In this document: one piece after another, positions 24,001 through 34,375 of the stretch
How positions within the stretch are numbered: position 1 is the stretch's first letter
Layout of the letters: each line of letters starts with the position of its first letter
Origin: Wyeomyia smithii
Taxonomy: Eukaryota; Arthropoda; Insecta; Diptera; Culicidae
Length of the DNA: 64,000 nucleotides
Assembly: GCF_029784165.1 (NCBI RefSeq)
Contig: NC_073694.1
Coordinates: forward strand, 165,816,118 to 165,880,117
Reading direction: 5' to 3'
Position numbers and translations under genes: made by a program
Notes under the pieces: generated by a model
The model's input: only the letters and a program-made list of their open reading frames with translations
The model's database searches: none
Told to the model about the DNA's origin: nothing

Positions 24001-27000
24001 CTAAAATTCTGCATTTTTTTCGGTCAATAAACGAAATGTATATGATCGGTTTTTGAAATTCGATCACGACATTTTTTCTTTACAGCCATTGTCACCCTAA
24101 TGCTGGTAGACCTGCTTGTGGCAAACTCATCGATTCATCTTTCATTACACAGTTTTTCCACCTCTGAACAATAAAAAATGAGTTTTTGGTTAAAAATATA
24201 GAAGCTTTTATAAAAGAGTCGAAACTGAGAAGAGAAAACGTTATTCTTCATGATTCTTACAGTTGATCTTGTGTTGTACTGGAACGATTCGCTGGATACG
24301 GTCTTCCTTAAAATCGATTTAAATCGAACTGCTTGGGAGAACTGTATGCCATCTTATCATTTTGATACTTATTTAACTTTCTGCTCCTCGGAATTTATCG
24401 TTCATGATAAATAACACTGGTAAACACAGGCTTCGCTCAAACTGGAAAACAAATAAACGGTTATTGCTTTTCGATCATTCTTGTGAATTTTGATGCTCCT
24501 AGAACAGGTAACTTTTTCAGAGACATAAATGAGTTTTCTCGTAAACATAACGTTAAAGCGCAGACAGACTTCCAAGCTGAGTTACAAACTCTGACTAAAA
24601 ATTCATATTTTTTTATAAATCTTTCCCATGATTTTCTATAATTTTATGACCTTCTACAAAATTGTGTGATTTTCGTAACTCTATATTTAGAAATAATAAA
24701 GTTATTTGAAAAAGTATGAGTTTTCATGCAAAAATTTGTTTTCATTAGAACAATCGAAAAGACTCTATTAGGCAAATGATTTTACATTCTTTTGAAAGTA
24801 AGATAAACGTGCATTCAGAATATCGGATAGTTATCTGCGTATTTTTGCATACGGATGAGTAATTTAACGTTAAACTAACCCTTGAAAAACCGTTAATGGT
24901 CGAATAACTTTTTTATTTGGAACTATAGCTTGATCAAATGTATGTATTTCTGTTTGGTTAATAATTTTGTAGAAGATATAAAATATGTAGAAAAACCAGG
25001 AAAAAAGTCATATTGAAAAATATGATTTGAGTGAATTTTGAATATAAAACTTTTTCTATCTTTTTTAACATTAAAGATAGAAACTCGACACCTTCGACAA
25101 AGTTGCTAGCAGAAACATTTTCCGAAACGTTTTCGAAGACACTGGCTTTCTATCTCACTGTTCCAAAAAATATTAATAAATATTGTTTCTAGTGAACTTA
25201 TCACTGAATCGTCCATTATGGAGGAGGAGGAGCGCAATAAAAGTTACTAAAATCAAAATTTAAAAATTAATTTATTTAGACCACGAAATCCGCAAAATAA
25301 AACACTATGCAGTGACACCAGTCTCGTAAACCTGCTAAAAAAAATATTTATTGTAGCAATAAGGCCACCATGCGGCGCTAGCGTACAAGTTATATATAAC
25401 ACATTTCTTTTGAAAATTTACACAGAATTTTCGACCAATGTTGCTCGTGCTTGAACGTCTTTCTGTGGTTAAAGCGTCGAACTCGGCATGCAATTACTAT
25501 GCGACACTCTGACGCACTTCTGCCTACGCTAGGGGCTCCGAAATTCGCAGGAATGGGTAAAACGTTATAATCTTTACAGGGCAATATTGTCGACCAGTGC
25601 ACTCAAAACCGATATGAAGAATGAAATGTTTTGTGTACTTAAGAAACTTGCATTCCTCAATGATACTTTGCTTAGTTGTTGATGTTGAAATATTTTACTA
25701 AAGATGATTCCAAAAAAAAAAAAAAAAAATACCGGACAACTCGATTTGCTATTTAAGCTACATAGATGTGCTCGATAAAGACTGTTAATCAATCCAGAAA
25801 CTTTTTCTTTTGGATTCCGAAACATTATCAGAAAGTCTCTCCGATACAACTGAGTCTTCATTAGGATAGACTACCACTAGGCACCAATAAGCATAATTAC
25901 TTAGGTTTGGATTTATGTAACTTCTTTATCGACAGATTTTGTAGCTGATTTGATATAAAACCTCACACGAGCCGTGTTTTAAACGAGGCAACATGACGAA
26001 AGGTATGAAAGACAGAATTAAATGAAACATGAAAAAGGCAGGCAAGCTATTGGTTTGAAAAAAAAATAGAAACTAGCAGGAGAAACGGGATCGGTATAGT
26101 AGAGCAGCGCATAGTATGATGTGCGAAAGGCAAACAACCGAAAAATATCAAAATTTTGGTTAGTGATAGGTCCATACAGAAAAAGGTAGAGTTTAAAAAA
26201 CAACTCCGGAATCTTGAAGAGTATGAGCGTTAGAATTACGCAATGCACCATTCGAAGAAAATACGGAAAGCACAAAACGAAAAATGTTCGAACATAAATT
26301 TTTGGGATGCACATAATATTGAAATTTTTCTCGGTAGATACAGAAGGCAGAATCACGAAGAAGTATAACAGTGGTCGAGAAAAGTGAAACAATGACCCTG
26401 GAGCTCAAACTGGAAAAATCTGTTCGATTCAATTTCTGTCTTCGGCAGAGTTGTAGAGCCATTGACTTCATGAAACTTTGCCGAAGACACGGAATTTCTA
26501 GGTCTTATCTTTGACGAGATATAGCTGTTTTTTCTTAAAAGACTGCCTTGAAACTAGTTTTTTTCACTTTCACAGATTTGTATTTCGTTATTATTTAAAA
26601 CTTTCTAGAACATCTCAAGTTAATCAGAAGTAGTTAAGATATAATTTAAGTGAAAAAAAAAAACTAGTTCTAAGGTAGTCTTTTAAGAAAAACAGTTATA
26701 TCTCTTCAGAGAAAAGACCTAGGAATTTCATGTCTTCAGCAAAGTTTCATGAAATCGATAGCTCTACAACTATGCAAAAGACAAGAATTGAATATCTCGT
26801 GAAATAAAAAAAGTTAATTATTTTAAATGAAATACAGTGCTTTTTCGATTGCATCACGATCAAAAAAACCTCCTCATGTGAATCCAGCAAAACTGAAGTC
26901 TTAGTGAAATGATAAAAATCAGTAATTTTTGCTAGATTCCAATGCTATTCAACAAAGAATACTGAGTACTCTATCATTTCCTCGACTCCTCAGTCTCGCC

Positions 27001-27761
27001 TCCGGATTCTCCGGAAAAAGATTTTTTGATCATAATAAAACCTACACGGCACTGTACTAGCTTAATCAGCAATTAAATAAAAGTGTCAGATAAATCTAAT
27101 CAGTATGAACAACTCTTCCAAAGACCCCAAACCTCTGAAATGTAAGGAAAAGTGAGAAAAGACTTCTGACAGTCTTTTTTCAAAACGGCCCCACTGTGCA
27201 GAGTCTTCTGTGTTCGTAATTTTTCAGATTCGTATCCATTGATAACAGACTTTTACGTAATTGAAATTTTCCTTTAAAAAACACTGATTCACCTCCCTTC
27301 AAACTATTGCTCGCTTTTACTAACCAAATATGTAATGTTAATGAATCTCCTTATAACTTACAATTAAAAACCTGGTGACAGTACACTAACAACGGTGTTG
27401 GGGAAAACGGTTTCTCCTATCTATATTAGTATCTAGTTCTAGATGTCCTAAATCACTTCAATCTGAAAATACTAACCACGGTTTCTCTTCCACCCCTTAT
27501 TTTGCAGGTCCTGCCGGCCGTAGCCTAGTCGAGATCCAGCACCTGTCCGGGGCAAATATTCAGATTTCCAAGAAGGGCATCTTCGCCCCCGGTACCCGCA
27601 ACCGAATCGTCACCATTACCGGTGGCCCTAACGCCATCAACGTCGCTCACTATCTGATCGAGCAGCGGATCCAGGAGGAGGAAGCGAAGCGCGCCTGCCA
27701 GACCACCGCCGGAGCGGCAGGCAAAACCACCAATACTTCTGTGGCGGCCGTTACGCAGTGA
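11884..27761 (+). CDS. ps: pasilla (NOVA-type KH-domain splicing regulator), 3' portion
   Basis: The gene span joins exons 11884-12087, 12980-13620, 14011-14518 and 27508-27761; the phases agree at every junction (1, 0, 1) and the spliced frame gives about 534 residues to a TGA. It encodes three KH RNA-binding domains. KH1 contains the loop GKGG and KH2 contains GKAG. KH3 has GPAG, split by the last intron. The long linker is rich in Ala, Ser, Thr and Asn. The order and linker motifs (LNVSYADINGPVANFNPTGSP, LLEHIK, LAKYGVLG, SKSPTP) are those of Drosophila Pasilla and vertebrate NOVA, nuclear proteins that bind YCAY clusters to control alternative splicing. The 5' exons and start codon are outside the window. 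KH2 has Ala where Drosophila, as I recall it, has Gly in the GXXG loop. Confidence 0.95.
12088..12979 (+). other. pasilla intron (892 bp)
   Basis: Donor GTAAGAAC, acceptor CTCATCCTCAAG with a long CT-rich tract upstream. No transposon or coding exon recognised. Confidence 0.8.
12980..13620 (+). CDS. ps: pasilla exon (end of KH1, all of KH2, linker)
   Basis: The exon opens with GTSERVCLISGT, the last strand of KH1, and continues through DFIIDKIREKPD. KH2 follows: QVKILVPNSTAGMIIGKAGA, helix, SYVQISQKPK, RCITIIGEKEN. The NOVA-family linker LNVSYADINGPVANFNPTGS and a Ser/Thr/Leu-rich stretch then end at QLLEHIK. The donor is GTAGAA, weaker than the others. Confidence 0.93.
13621..14010 (+). other. 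pasilla intron (390 bp)
   Basis: CT/T-rich intron ending CGATCACAG. No internal feature recognised. Confidence 0.8.
14011..14518 (+). CDS. ps: pasilla exon (Ala-rich linker, start of KH3)
   Basis: It encodes AMRQSGYSDTATTEVHAAL, LAKYGVLGIGVGLQNG, an alanine-rich linker and SKSPTPAEM, then the first strand of KH3 (KNVEIPEVIVGAILG). The exon ends in phase 1 inside the glycine just before the GXXG loop; the donor G|GTGAGT is strong. Two downstream exons fit this phase: the canonical one at 27508 and the candidate alternative last exon at 20866. Confidence 0.93.
14519..15394 (+). other. pasilla last intron, 5' end; no discrete feature
   Basis: Start of the 13-kb intron. The first ~350 bp look unique. 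About 14980-15230 may be an old repeat, but I find no partner in the window. Confidence 0.4.
16250..16315. repeat. 66-bp perfect palindrome
   Basis: Two 32-nt arms match without mismatch around a 2-nt centre (AAGACCAAGA-TC-TCTTGGTCTT at the middle). It lies in the right arm of the foldback element; the outer half is homologous to the left arm, so the inner half is a local inverted duplication. Confidence 0.95.
16422..16623 (-). mobile_element. tRNA-derived SINE (Feilai-like), minus orientation
   Basis: Read on the minus strand, it begins with a pol III A-box-like stretch (TGGTCTCGAGGTAAGATG) and a B box (GGTTCGAGTCT), followed by a tRNA-unrelated body. It is flanked by a 16-17 bp duplication ACTTTTTT(T)CTGCAAAG (16405-16421 and 16624-16639), a classic LINE-mobilised insertion. 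The second copy is at 36239-36452. Confidence 0.8.
16805..17170 (-). repeat. Unclassified dispersed repeat, copy 2
   Basis: Inverted copy of the sequence at 9955-10300, sharing blocks such as TAGCAAGTCACGTTC(AA)AAAGTTA, ACAACTTTGCAGAA and CATATGA.GGACAGCAGTAAA. About 75-80% alike by eye. Confidence 0.6.
17208..18255. mobile_element. Foldback element with MITE in left arm
   Basis: The left arm (17208-~17790) and right arm (~17855-18255) are inverted copies, with shared landmarks GATTCTACGAAACCGGTTTTGG, AATCGATT..TAGGTGTCTGATC, and the CCCGCAAAA/TTTTGCGGGG blocks near the centre. The left arm is longer only because it contains a Harbinger-type MITE; the right arm keeps the empty site. Open frames here are by-products of the inverted repeat. 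Confidence 0.75.
17352..17521. mobile_element. Harbinger-type MITE, copy 2
   Basis: Same terminal repeat (GGGGCCATCCACATACCAC) and C-rich interior as the copy at 2739-2903. Direct TAA on both sides (17349-17351, 17522-17524). The matching place in the opposite foldback arm, near 18120, has a single TAA without the insertion. Confidence 0.85.
18256..18737. other. Intronic DNA, no feature recognised
   Basis: AT-rich; no terminal repeats or coding motif found. Confidence 0.4.
18738..18905 (+). repeat. Degenerate tandem repeat of TTTTTACGCG(A/G)
   Basis: At least eight variants of TTTTTACGCGATT/TTTTTATGCGG are tandemly arranged with irregular spacing. The motif resembles the termini of the MITE at 7425-7712 (GTTTTTTACGCGGG). 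Confidence 0.65.
19280..20020. repeat. Direct repeat (period 306 bp) followed by an inverted copy
   Basis: Unit 1 (from ~19285) and unit 2 (from ~19590) share AAAATAAACCAAGGAATCC, GTTGCC.GATAGATTATTTTT, CATTTTTCGGC.AATG and TCATCGTGTT, offset 306 bp. From ~19855 the sequence turns back on itself and repeats part of unit 2 in reverse, giving a hairpin around 19860. No coding capacity. Confidence 0.75.
20591..20774 (+). promoter_or_regulatory. YCAY cluster upstream of candidate alternative exon
   Basis: I count eleven YCAY tetramers (TCAT, CCAT, TCAC) in 184 bp; random sequence would give about three. NOVA/Pasilla proteins are known to bind YCAY clusters next to regulated exons. Autoregulation is inference. 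Confidence 0.45.
20866..20960 (+). CDS. ps: Candidate alternative last exon of pasilla
   Basis: A CT-rich tract ending TACTTGCAG precedes an open stretch that fits the phase-1 donor of the exon ending at 14518. It adds 30 residues (starting NPYLYSIYSPFLQ, ending ADHHF) and ends in TGA at 20958-20960. The splice would stop KH3 just before its GXXG loop, leaving a two-KH protein with a new Tyr/Pro/Phe-rich tail. It lies at the start of an island of about 1.3 kb without recognisable transposons in an otherwise repeat-filled intron, as expected for a last exon plus 3' UTR. No transcript evidence is available here, and a chance 31-codon frame cannot be excluded. Confidence 0.55.
20961..21900 (+). 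other. Transposon-poor intronic island (possible alternative 3' UTR)
   Basis: The base composition resembles the presumed 3' UTR after 27761. It includes a (GAT)8-like microsatellite at about 21561-21588 and no inverted-repeat ends. No strong AATAAA was found at its end. Confidence 0.4.
22295..22902. mobile_element. Harbinger-like MITE, second subfamily (GGGAACATAC..GACGTAG ends)
   Basis: The left end GGGGAGCATACTTAAATGAC pairs with the right end (inverted GGGAACATACTCAAATGTCG). The body holds C-rich runs, including 18 cytosines near 22806, like the related copy at 48322-48721. The flanking 3-bp duplication is no longer clear. Confidence 0.6.
22903..23774. other. Intronic repeat debris
   Basis: Around 22910-22990 there is sequence (AAAACCGATCATGTATATTT..TTGGCC) that recurs, diverged and inverted, inside the element ending at 24097. 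No coding motif. Confidence 0.35.
23775..24097. mobile_element. Short inverted-end element with TA flanks
   Basis: Ends GGGTGATGCC and its partner GGGTGACAATGG (inverted) are flanked by TA on both sides. The terminal match is short, so this is a tentative mariner-type MITE. Part of its body recurs near 22910 and 36950. Confidence 0.45.
24098..26404. other. Intronic DNA with unclassified repeats, no gene
   Basis: AT-rich. Includes a CTTCGACAAAGTTG motif at 25092-25105 that is shared with several foldback elements, and a 17-A run near 25714. Minus-strand frames of 90-124 codons at 25574-26471 are Phe/Ser/Leu-rich with no recognised motif. Confidence 0.35.
26405..26815. mobile_element. Small foldback element (CTTCGGCAAAGTT family)
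   Basis: Arms of ~150 bp (26420-26571 and 26650-26803) are inverted copies around a 78-bp loop. Shared landmarks are GTCTTCGGCAGAGTTGTAGAG, AACTTTGCCGAAGACA, AGACCTAG/CTAGGTCT and AAAAACTAGTT. Exact ends are not visible. Confidence 0.7.
26835..27054. mobile_element. pogo-like MITE (CAGTGCTTTTTCGATT ends)
   Basis: 220 bp with CAGTGCTTTTTCGATT at the left and an inverted CAGTGCCGTGTAGG end at the right, flanked by TA (26833-26834, 27055-27056). The body is homologous to the outer parts of 46923-48168 (GTGAAATGATAAAAATCA, GCTAGATTCCAATGC). Confidence 0.75.
27508..27761 (+). CDS. ps: pasilla last exon (rest of KH3, C-terminus)
   Basis: Acceptor CTTATTTTGCAG. It encodes the GPAG loop completed across the intron (GPAGRSLVEIQHLSG) and ANIQISKKGIFAPGTRNRIV, then TITGGPNAINVAHYLIEQRI, the final strand and helix of KH3. 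A short Glu/Arg and Ala/Thr-rich tail follows, ending AAVTQ and TGA. The KH3 region is nearly colinear with Drosophila Pasilla. Confidence 0.95.
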
Positions 27762-30700
27762 ATCCTTTCTACCTTCAAAACCACACCGTCACACATACAG
27801 AATTACAGACACACTTTCACACAAACAAATAACCTTACTACAAACAAAATGTAACATTGAACGTGTTCGTGTGTGAGTAGCGTTTGTTCGCATGCTTTCG
27901 CACGTACCGGTAAGTTCAGGACGGTTAGGACGACGGAGCAGAAGGTTAAACGAACCCCTGCGGAAGCGAAAGCATAATAATAATAATAATTATGAAAAAA
28001 TAATTGTTATTTTAGCAGTCAATCCAAGATTAAAACCAGATATATGATATATGGTAGGCAGGCGGGAAAAACAACACATGCAATCACGCACGCACACACA
28101 CACATGCGATACGTTGTAGATAAATCGAAGATCATAGCATACATTCACGTTTAAAAAAAACACATACAGGCGAATAGATCAGACCGCATGTTAACACACC
28201 ATTTACGTACTAGTAGTTTGTTCCGTGTCTGCTCGAATCCTACGGTTCTTTGTTTCTTCGGGAGTTCTTATTTGCAATTTTTGTCATTTGATTTTATTAT
28301 TTTTGCGTATTTTGAGAGATGTTCTTAGGTTTTTATATACATATTCATATTTCATAATACGGGCCAGGCCTAAAGATTTTTTAGCTATTAGTGAATGTAA
28401 TCTAAAATCGAAAAGAGCCTCCTTACTCAAATACACACACTTATGCAGACACACACACATAGCGTGCAGTTTTCCAGATTTCCCTTGTTTCAGCCGCTTA
28501 CACGGGTGACAACTAGAAACGAGGAGATCCATGCGCGCCGTGCTCATCACCCATTTCGTTTTGTTGAATCTTGAAAATGCATTGTTAAATATTGGCACAC
28601 ATACACGTAAATCAGACACACACACGAACACAGTAAACACAACCATTGTGGAAAAGTGCATATAGAATACATGTTGTAACGAAGTCATAGTAAATAGCAG
28701 ATGTAGGAAACAACTAGGTAATTGCGAAAGGGTAAAGTCTAACCACATTTTACTAGTTAACAGTTAATGACTTTAGTTCGCGAAAGAGAAACATTATATT
28801 TAACCTAAAGGAAAAAATGTTATACTTGTTTTTTTTTTTAATAGTGGCAAACAAAGATTTGTTAATATATACGTTATGTTGGCGCCAGGTCAATCTTTCC
28901 CTTTTAATTAATATTAATCCACTATTAGACAACAAGTAAATGAAGGCGAAAAACAAGGCAAAGGCATGTGCAAATTTTAACTTGTTTTTAATGTTTAATT
29001 GCAATCTGTTAAAGTTAAACCAAAAAGACGTTTTTCTTCATAAAACCATGTTACAAACTACACAATGTTAGTAGATTTTAACGACAGCGACGCAGCATGG
29101 CAAGCGAAAAACATTTATACAACATTCAAACAAACACACACGCACGCATATATAAACAATGTCATCACAGTTATCTGTTATATGTCACATTTTTTTCCTC
29201 GATCGTGCTATTTATAACTTTCACATCACTTTCAAAAACAACACAACCGCAACTGTTAATGGTACTTGTACGTCACATTACAAGAAATTCTCACAGCCCC
29301 AGAAAAGGCATACGATATGTACATCTCTGTTTCCGAAGCACTTTTCCTTGTTTTCCAAGTCATTACGATAAACAGATAAACAAACAAAACAGAAAGAAAG
29401 GAAAAAAACACTATTTATAGCCAATTACCATTAACCGTTAATAATCTAGTTAAGTTTACGCGAAAAGAGAAGAAAATGTATAACTATACAATAGTGATAT
29501 ACTATATGGAAAGAATATAGATGAAAGGAGAACCGCAGCGGACCTTCTAAAGTTGTCAGCAACCAAGCCCTTTGTAAAGAGTAAAACAGCAGCAAGATTG
29601 AATTAATGGAAAATATACGGGATAAAACGAATTACCAATTACAAAACAAAAAAGCGACACCGCTAAGCTTGCGATTATTTTAGTTTTTAGTTTTCAAACA
29701 TTTGCTTGCTTCATTCATTCTGTAACATCATTAGTCACCATTAACATTACCACTCATATAGTAGAGAGTAGCGTTCGCCATCTCACACACTGGAAAATCG
29801 AGTCTTGTAAATAATTCGATATGCTTCATGACAATTGATGGTTTGTTTCCCGAAGTCATGGAAGAGATAAAAGAGAGAGAAAAAAAACATAACTGGAAGC
29901 CTACTAGCAAAACAGATAGTACAATGTTACACACATTATGTTGAACAAAATAAGAGGAAAGAAATAAGAGAATCATCACAGCAAGGAAGTGTCAGGAGTT
30001 CGCCAAAAAGTGCATTGGTAGGGAGGAGGAGGGTTGAGGAAACCGCATTTTTATTGTTGTTAGGCCATTATTTACTCAGATTTCACACTACTAATCCGCG
30101 TTCATCCGCACTACTAACTACCATCATCATCTTCACCGCCGAAAGACCGTGTCGTTGTTGGGACGCTTGGGAAAGAGAAAAAAAAAGAATCCTGTACCTA
30201 GGCTGCGCGCTGGCGCAGAAACCTCGCCGCGAGTTTGATGCCGCTCCTGGTTATCCTAAAGGTTTGTTCAACTATGGCGGAAACTCTTAGTAGTAGGGGT
30301 AAAGTGAAATTGATACTGACTTTTGTACAGGATTAGAAGTCAGTCCAGTCATCTAGAGGAGATACACAGCTGTGATGAAATCGTGTCAAATGAGAAAGCA
30401 ACGGTAAATGACAGCGAAGCCCCATTGATGGAGACGCTTGGTCACTCTTCGAGGTAAAATTTCGCTTAACTCCGTTAATTTAAAAAAAGGGCTATGTAGG
30501 TGTCAAGCTTCAGTCAATAACATACATCCGGTTACCACCGGTGTTGTTATTTTTAAATAGTTTAGTGCAAATTAACACATCTTCAAACTGTGTTCCAGAA
30601 CGTGGCGTTCACGAACTATTTCGCTAGCAGAAGCTAGTGCTTTTTCACTTGTTTCAATTTTCACTTTCCTTGAAACTTTGAGCTTTAACAAAACAACACA

Positions 30701-33700
30701 TAAGTACTGAGAAGTGTACAATTTTCCCAAGTTGACATCTTGATCAAGCATTAACTGAATCAGTTTTTTTTTTGGTATTTTTCGTCTGCATTTATTTCCC
30801 GCGGGCAGCACTTGTGTGTGATATGTGACTCGGGTGTTGTGTAAATATCATTCGAATTGGTGTACAGGAACAAAAGACTATAGAAGTAACACGACGCTCA
30901 CAATCAGTCATTTTAAACCAAAACGCCTTGAGCGTTTTATGTGGCCTCTATAGTCTGAAGACTCTGTAAATTGGTGCCATCAACCGTAGTGCAATTGTTC
31001 AAATATACTGGTGAAATGTAACCATGTTGTATGTGAAAGTCTTTTCAAATAAATACGTAAAGCCGAATGCCGGTTCGATCTTCACTGCGCACAGGTAACG
31101 TGGCTAGTAGTAGTGTGTTATTTGCAGTGTAGTTATCTACGAAATAGTAACTAGAGCAGACTTATAACAGCTTTCTTCCCTCCTCTGATGAAACATGGAA
31201 AGAGAAGCGAAATAAAATTCCAGAACAGTTTATATTCAAATTGAGACAGAGAAAATAAAACGTTGTGATGGTAGACAATTATATTGCTGTTATTTGTTGA
31301 AATATGAAGTACACACCATAGAGTTAATAAGCAAAAAGTAAACAAAACGAAAAAAAAAACAGATGATTCACAGTCATTGGAAAAAATAATACTTATCCAG
31401 GTTGATAGAATGTTTGATCAAGCACATAACTTTAGAAAAAGAACAACAAAATACAAAAAAGCGTTTTTTTTTAAATCGACTGATTCGTCAAACCCAGCGG
31501 AATCCGTCTATGCTCCCGACATCCGCACACATCATCACTTTACTTCTTCACATTTTGGAATGTAGAAGAGAACGAGTTTTGAGTTACGAATTGATAGAAA
31601 TTAAAGTACCTACACGTTTATATAGTGATAAAAATCGTACATTCATTCATTGAAAAATAAAATAAATACAAAATAACTATGCATGCGTAACCATTACCCA
31701 AAACAAGCATTAGGTCGTTTTATAAAGTTTAATATACGAAGATAAATACCGAGAATAAGAGAAACCTGCGCGTAGGCTAACCCCTAGCGAAAATAGCGCG
31801 AACAGATTCGCATCGCACCTTTCCACTTTCTCATTTTATAAACAGACATCGCACAGAACTACCAAATTGTAGGGCGAAGGAAGTATCAACCAATCGAGTT
31901 TAGGTAACAATAATTACACGCAAAAAAAAAACAAAGAATGAAGCAAATCGCGGGAAAATTATATCACAACAAAGCTAGTAAATTGAATCAAACTATAAGA
32001 AATTTAAAATGAACTGCATTAGCAGCATAAAAAACTGTATTTTTATAGAGTGATTAAAGGGCAGAATTCATTTATTACACAAATTTCAACTCTTTGTATC
32101 CCTCTTTATAAAAAAAAACACGTGCGAAAAGAAAAAATCTTCTAAGTATATTTATATATTGTATGTAAGAAAGGAGACAAATTATTGACGGAAGGGACAC
32201 ATGATTTTAAAAGCTAGATTACAAAAAAAAATTAAAACGAAAGTACGAAAATGCTGCAAGTCACATTCGCGTTTCACACCCATTTGAATCCCCGCTTTTC
32301 GAAACCTGTTTGTCCTATCGTTTCTTCGACATCACAGCGTTACAGTTCGTTTTAGTGATTGCAAACAGAACAAAACAAACAATTATCGTATTTATTACAA
32401 ACTAGACAATACTTAGCGAAAACAGAATGCCCTCCTTACTTTCTCCCTCGGTGGGTGCAATGTAGCTTATGCTGGCAGTTTATCACGTAGACATTCAAAG
32501 CAGCGAAACATAGGTAAGAGTGATCAGGGGAGAGGGGGAGGCCTGCCAGCATTTTTAGATTATTATCGGAATTTTGAAGTTCCTCCTAGCGGGCAAATAT
32601 ATATATAGCAGAATTTTTGAAGTGACGCGAAATACATTTGCAAATCGCATCAGGATTATGCTCTGTTGTTCTTATGCTAGTACACGTACACACATACATA
32701 CACACACACTCTTATAAATTTCCACATGATAGCAGCAGTAAGCGAAACTTGAAACTTTATACAGTGCACCACTTTTCCAGCAGACCTTGTCGAGTCATTT
32801 CACCGTAAATACATAGTAAATGTTGATGAAGTGAATGCAAAAAAATCTTAAACCATCTTATCTAAAGTTAATTAAACCAATTAAAATTCTTCCTGACATC
32901 CCTTTCATGTTGATTTTCCTCATAAAGTCGAAGTATATATAACAAACAAATAGATAGAGTGAAAATGTTTTAGGAATGAGAAGTAAAATGTTGTTTATCT
33001 TAGAAATAAAATTAGAATGCAGTCGAAATCAGTTAGACAAGAAATGTGAAGAAGAAATCAAATTTTTAGCATACTGCAAACAATATGAAGATGTGAAAGA
33101 AAAACAATGTAGTTTCTAAACAAACAAGAAGAATGGATTATTGATAAAAGCAAAATCTAATCATAACACTCTTAAACAGTTACCGTTCAAAGAAAAAAAA
33201 CTTTCAAATACAGTAGGTAAAACAATAAAAAGCCACAAATTCTTTCGTTTTTCTTCACTGCTCATCACATTTCCCACCACTACCACCATCGCCACTACAA
33301 CCACGTTCATTCATCGTTCTTTCACCATAAACTGTAGAAAGTTTGATCAATCACCTCCTTCTGTACAGCCCCGGTAACGTCTGGCTCCATTATCATCATC
33401 ATCATCATTATCATCACCTACAGGTGTAGTTTCGTTTCCGCATCACCAACTCGAGCACATCTTCCTGATCTGCAAGAAAACACGAGCGGCCATTTCACCA
33501 ACCAATAGACAAAGTTTATCATCGTAGACCCATGGGAAACCTTCTCCTAGCGCTTCTACGAGAGCAGCACACGAACTCCCTACCCCGCAAAACAAAACTT
33601 CAAAAAAAGTCAACCACGCCGAAAGGCACACGCGCACGGGAACGAGCTGAAGTTAAGCAAAACAACATAAAAATTGCAGCAGCAAGTCTAAATATTACAA

Positions 33701-34375
33701 CAACAAAAATAATGAAATTCTATCCGTCAGCAAACAAAGCAAAAAAAAATTCATATTTATACAGTATAGTTACACATGGTAATGAAAAGAAGCAGGAGTA
33801 GGCCGCGACAGGAGGCTCTGCTATAGCTACCGCATTCTGCGCACCAGCAGAGCAAGCGAGAGAGAGAGAGATAACGAGATACGAAAGAAGTAAAAAAACA
33901 GAACTTATTGAAAAGTACACTTAGATTTAGGGCCAATGTGAATGTGCGTGTGAAAATCAACAAACCAGAGCGAGAAAGAGAAAAAAAAACGTTACGGCGG
34001 AAATTAGTTCAATTAATAATAAATTTAATATAGTAAACGTAAAGGATAAATTAAAACTAAAAGCAGAGGAAAAGGAACGAGGACAAGGTTGGCAGAGGAC
34101 GGGCGGGGAAACCGTCCCACTGGCCGTACAGTCAAAACGATAAGCAGCAAGTAGCAGGAGCAGAACTGGAAATTCGAAGCTATTTTAAGGGCCAAGATAG
34201 AGGGACAATGTCGGGAAAGAGTAGCAGTAGAGGAGGAAAGTAAGGTAAAAAAAAATACAAGTAAGAGAAAGAATGCGCGAGAAAAAAAGGAGGAGATTTG
34301 TTAAATAATGTTTAATATTTAAATATCAAAAATAAAATTATATTGAAAAATAAAGAGGTAACAAAATATTCGAGA
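27762..34375 (+). other. Probable long 3' UTR of pasilla
   Basis: About 6.6 kb of A/T-rich DNA with no recognisable transposon ends, LINE or transposase, in contrast to both flanks. Many AATAAA-type hexamers occur (for example ~31206, ~31655 and a close pair near 34332 and 34348). Two perfect Pumilio-type TGTAAATA sites lie at 29806-29813 and 30840-30847. CA, GATA-like and TCA microsatellites occur. NOVA-family mRNAs are known for long 3' UTRs; the actual end is inferred from the last poly(A)-signal cluster. Confidence 0.5.

Noticed and set aside
25574..26471. Minus-strand frames of 90-124 codons in the pasilla intron
   Set aside because: Phe/Leu/Ser-rich translations of A-rich DNA, overlapping in different frames, with no motif.
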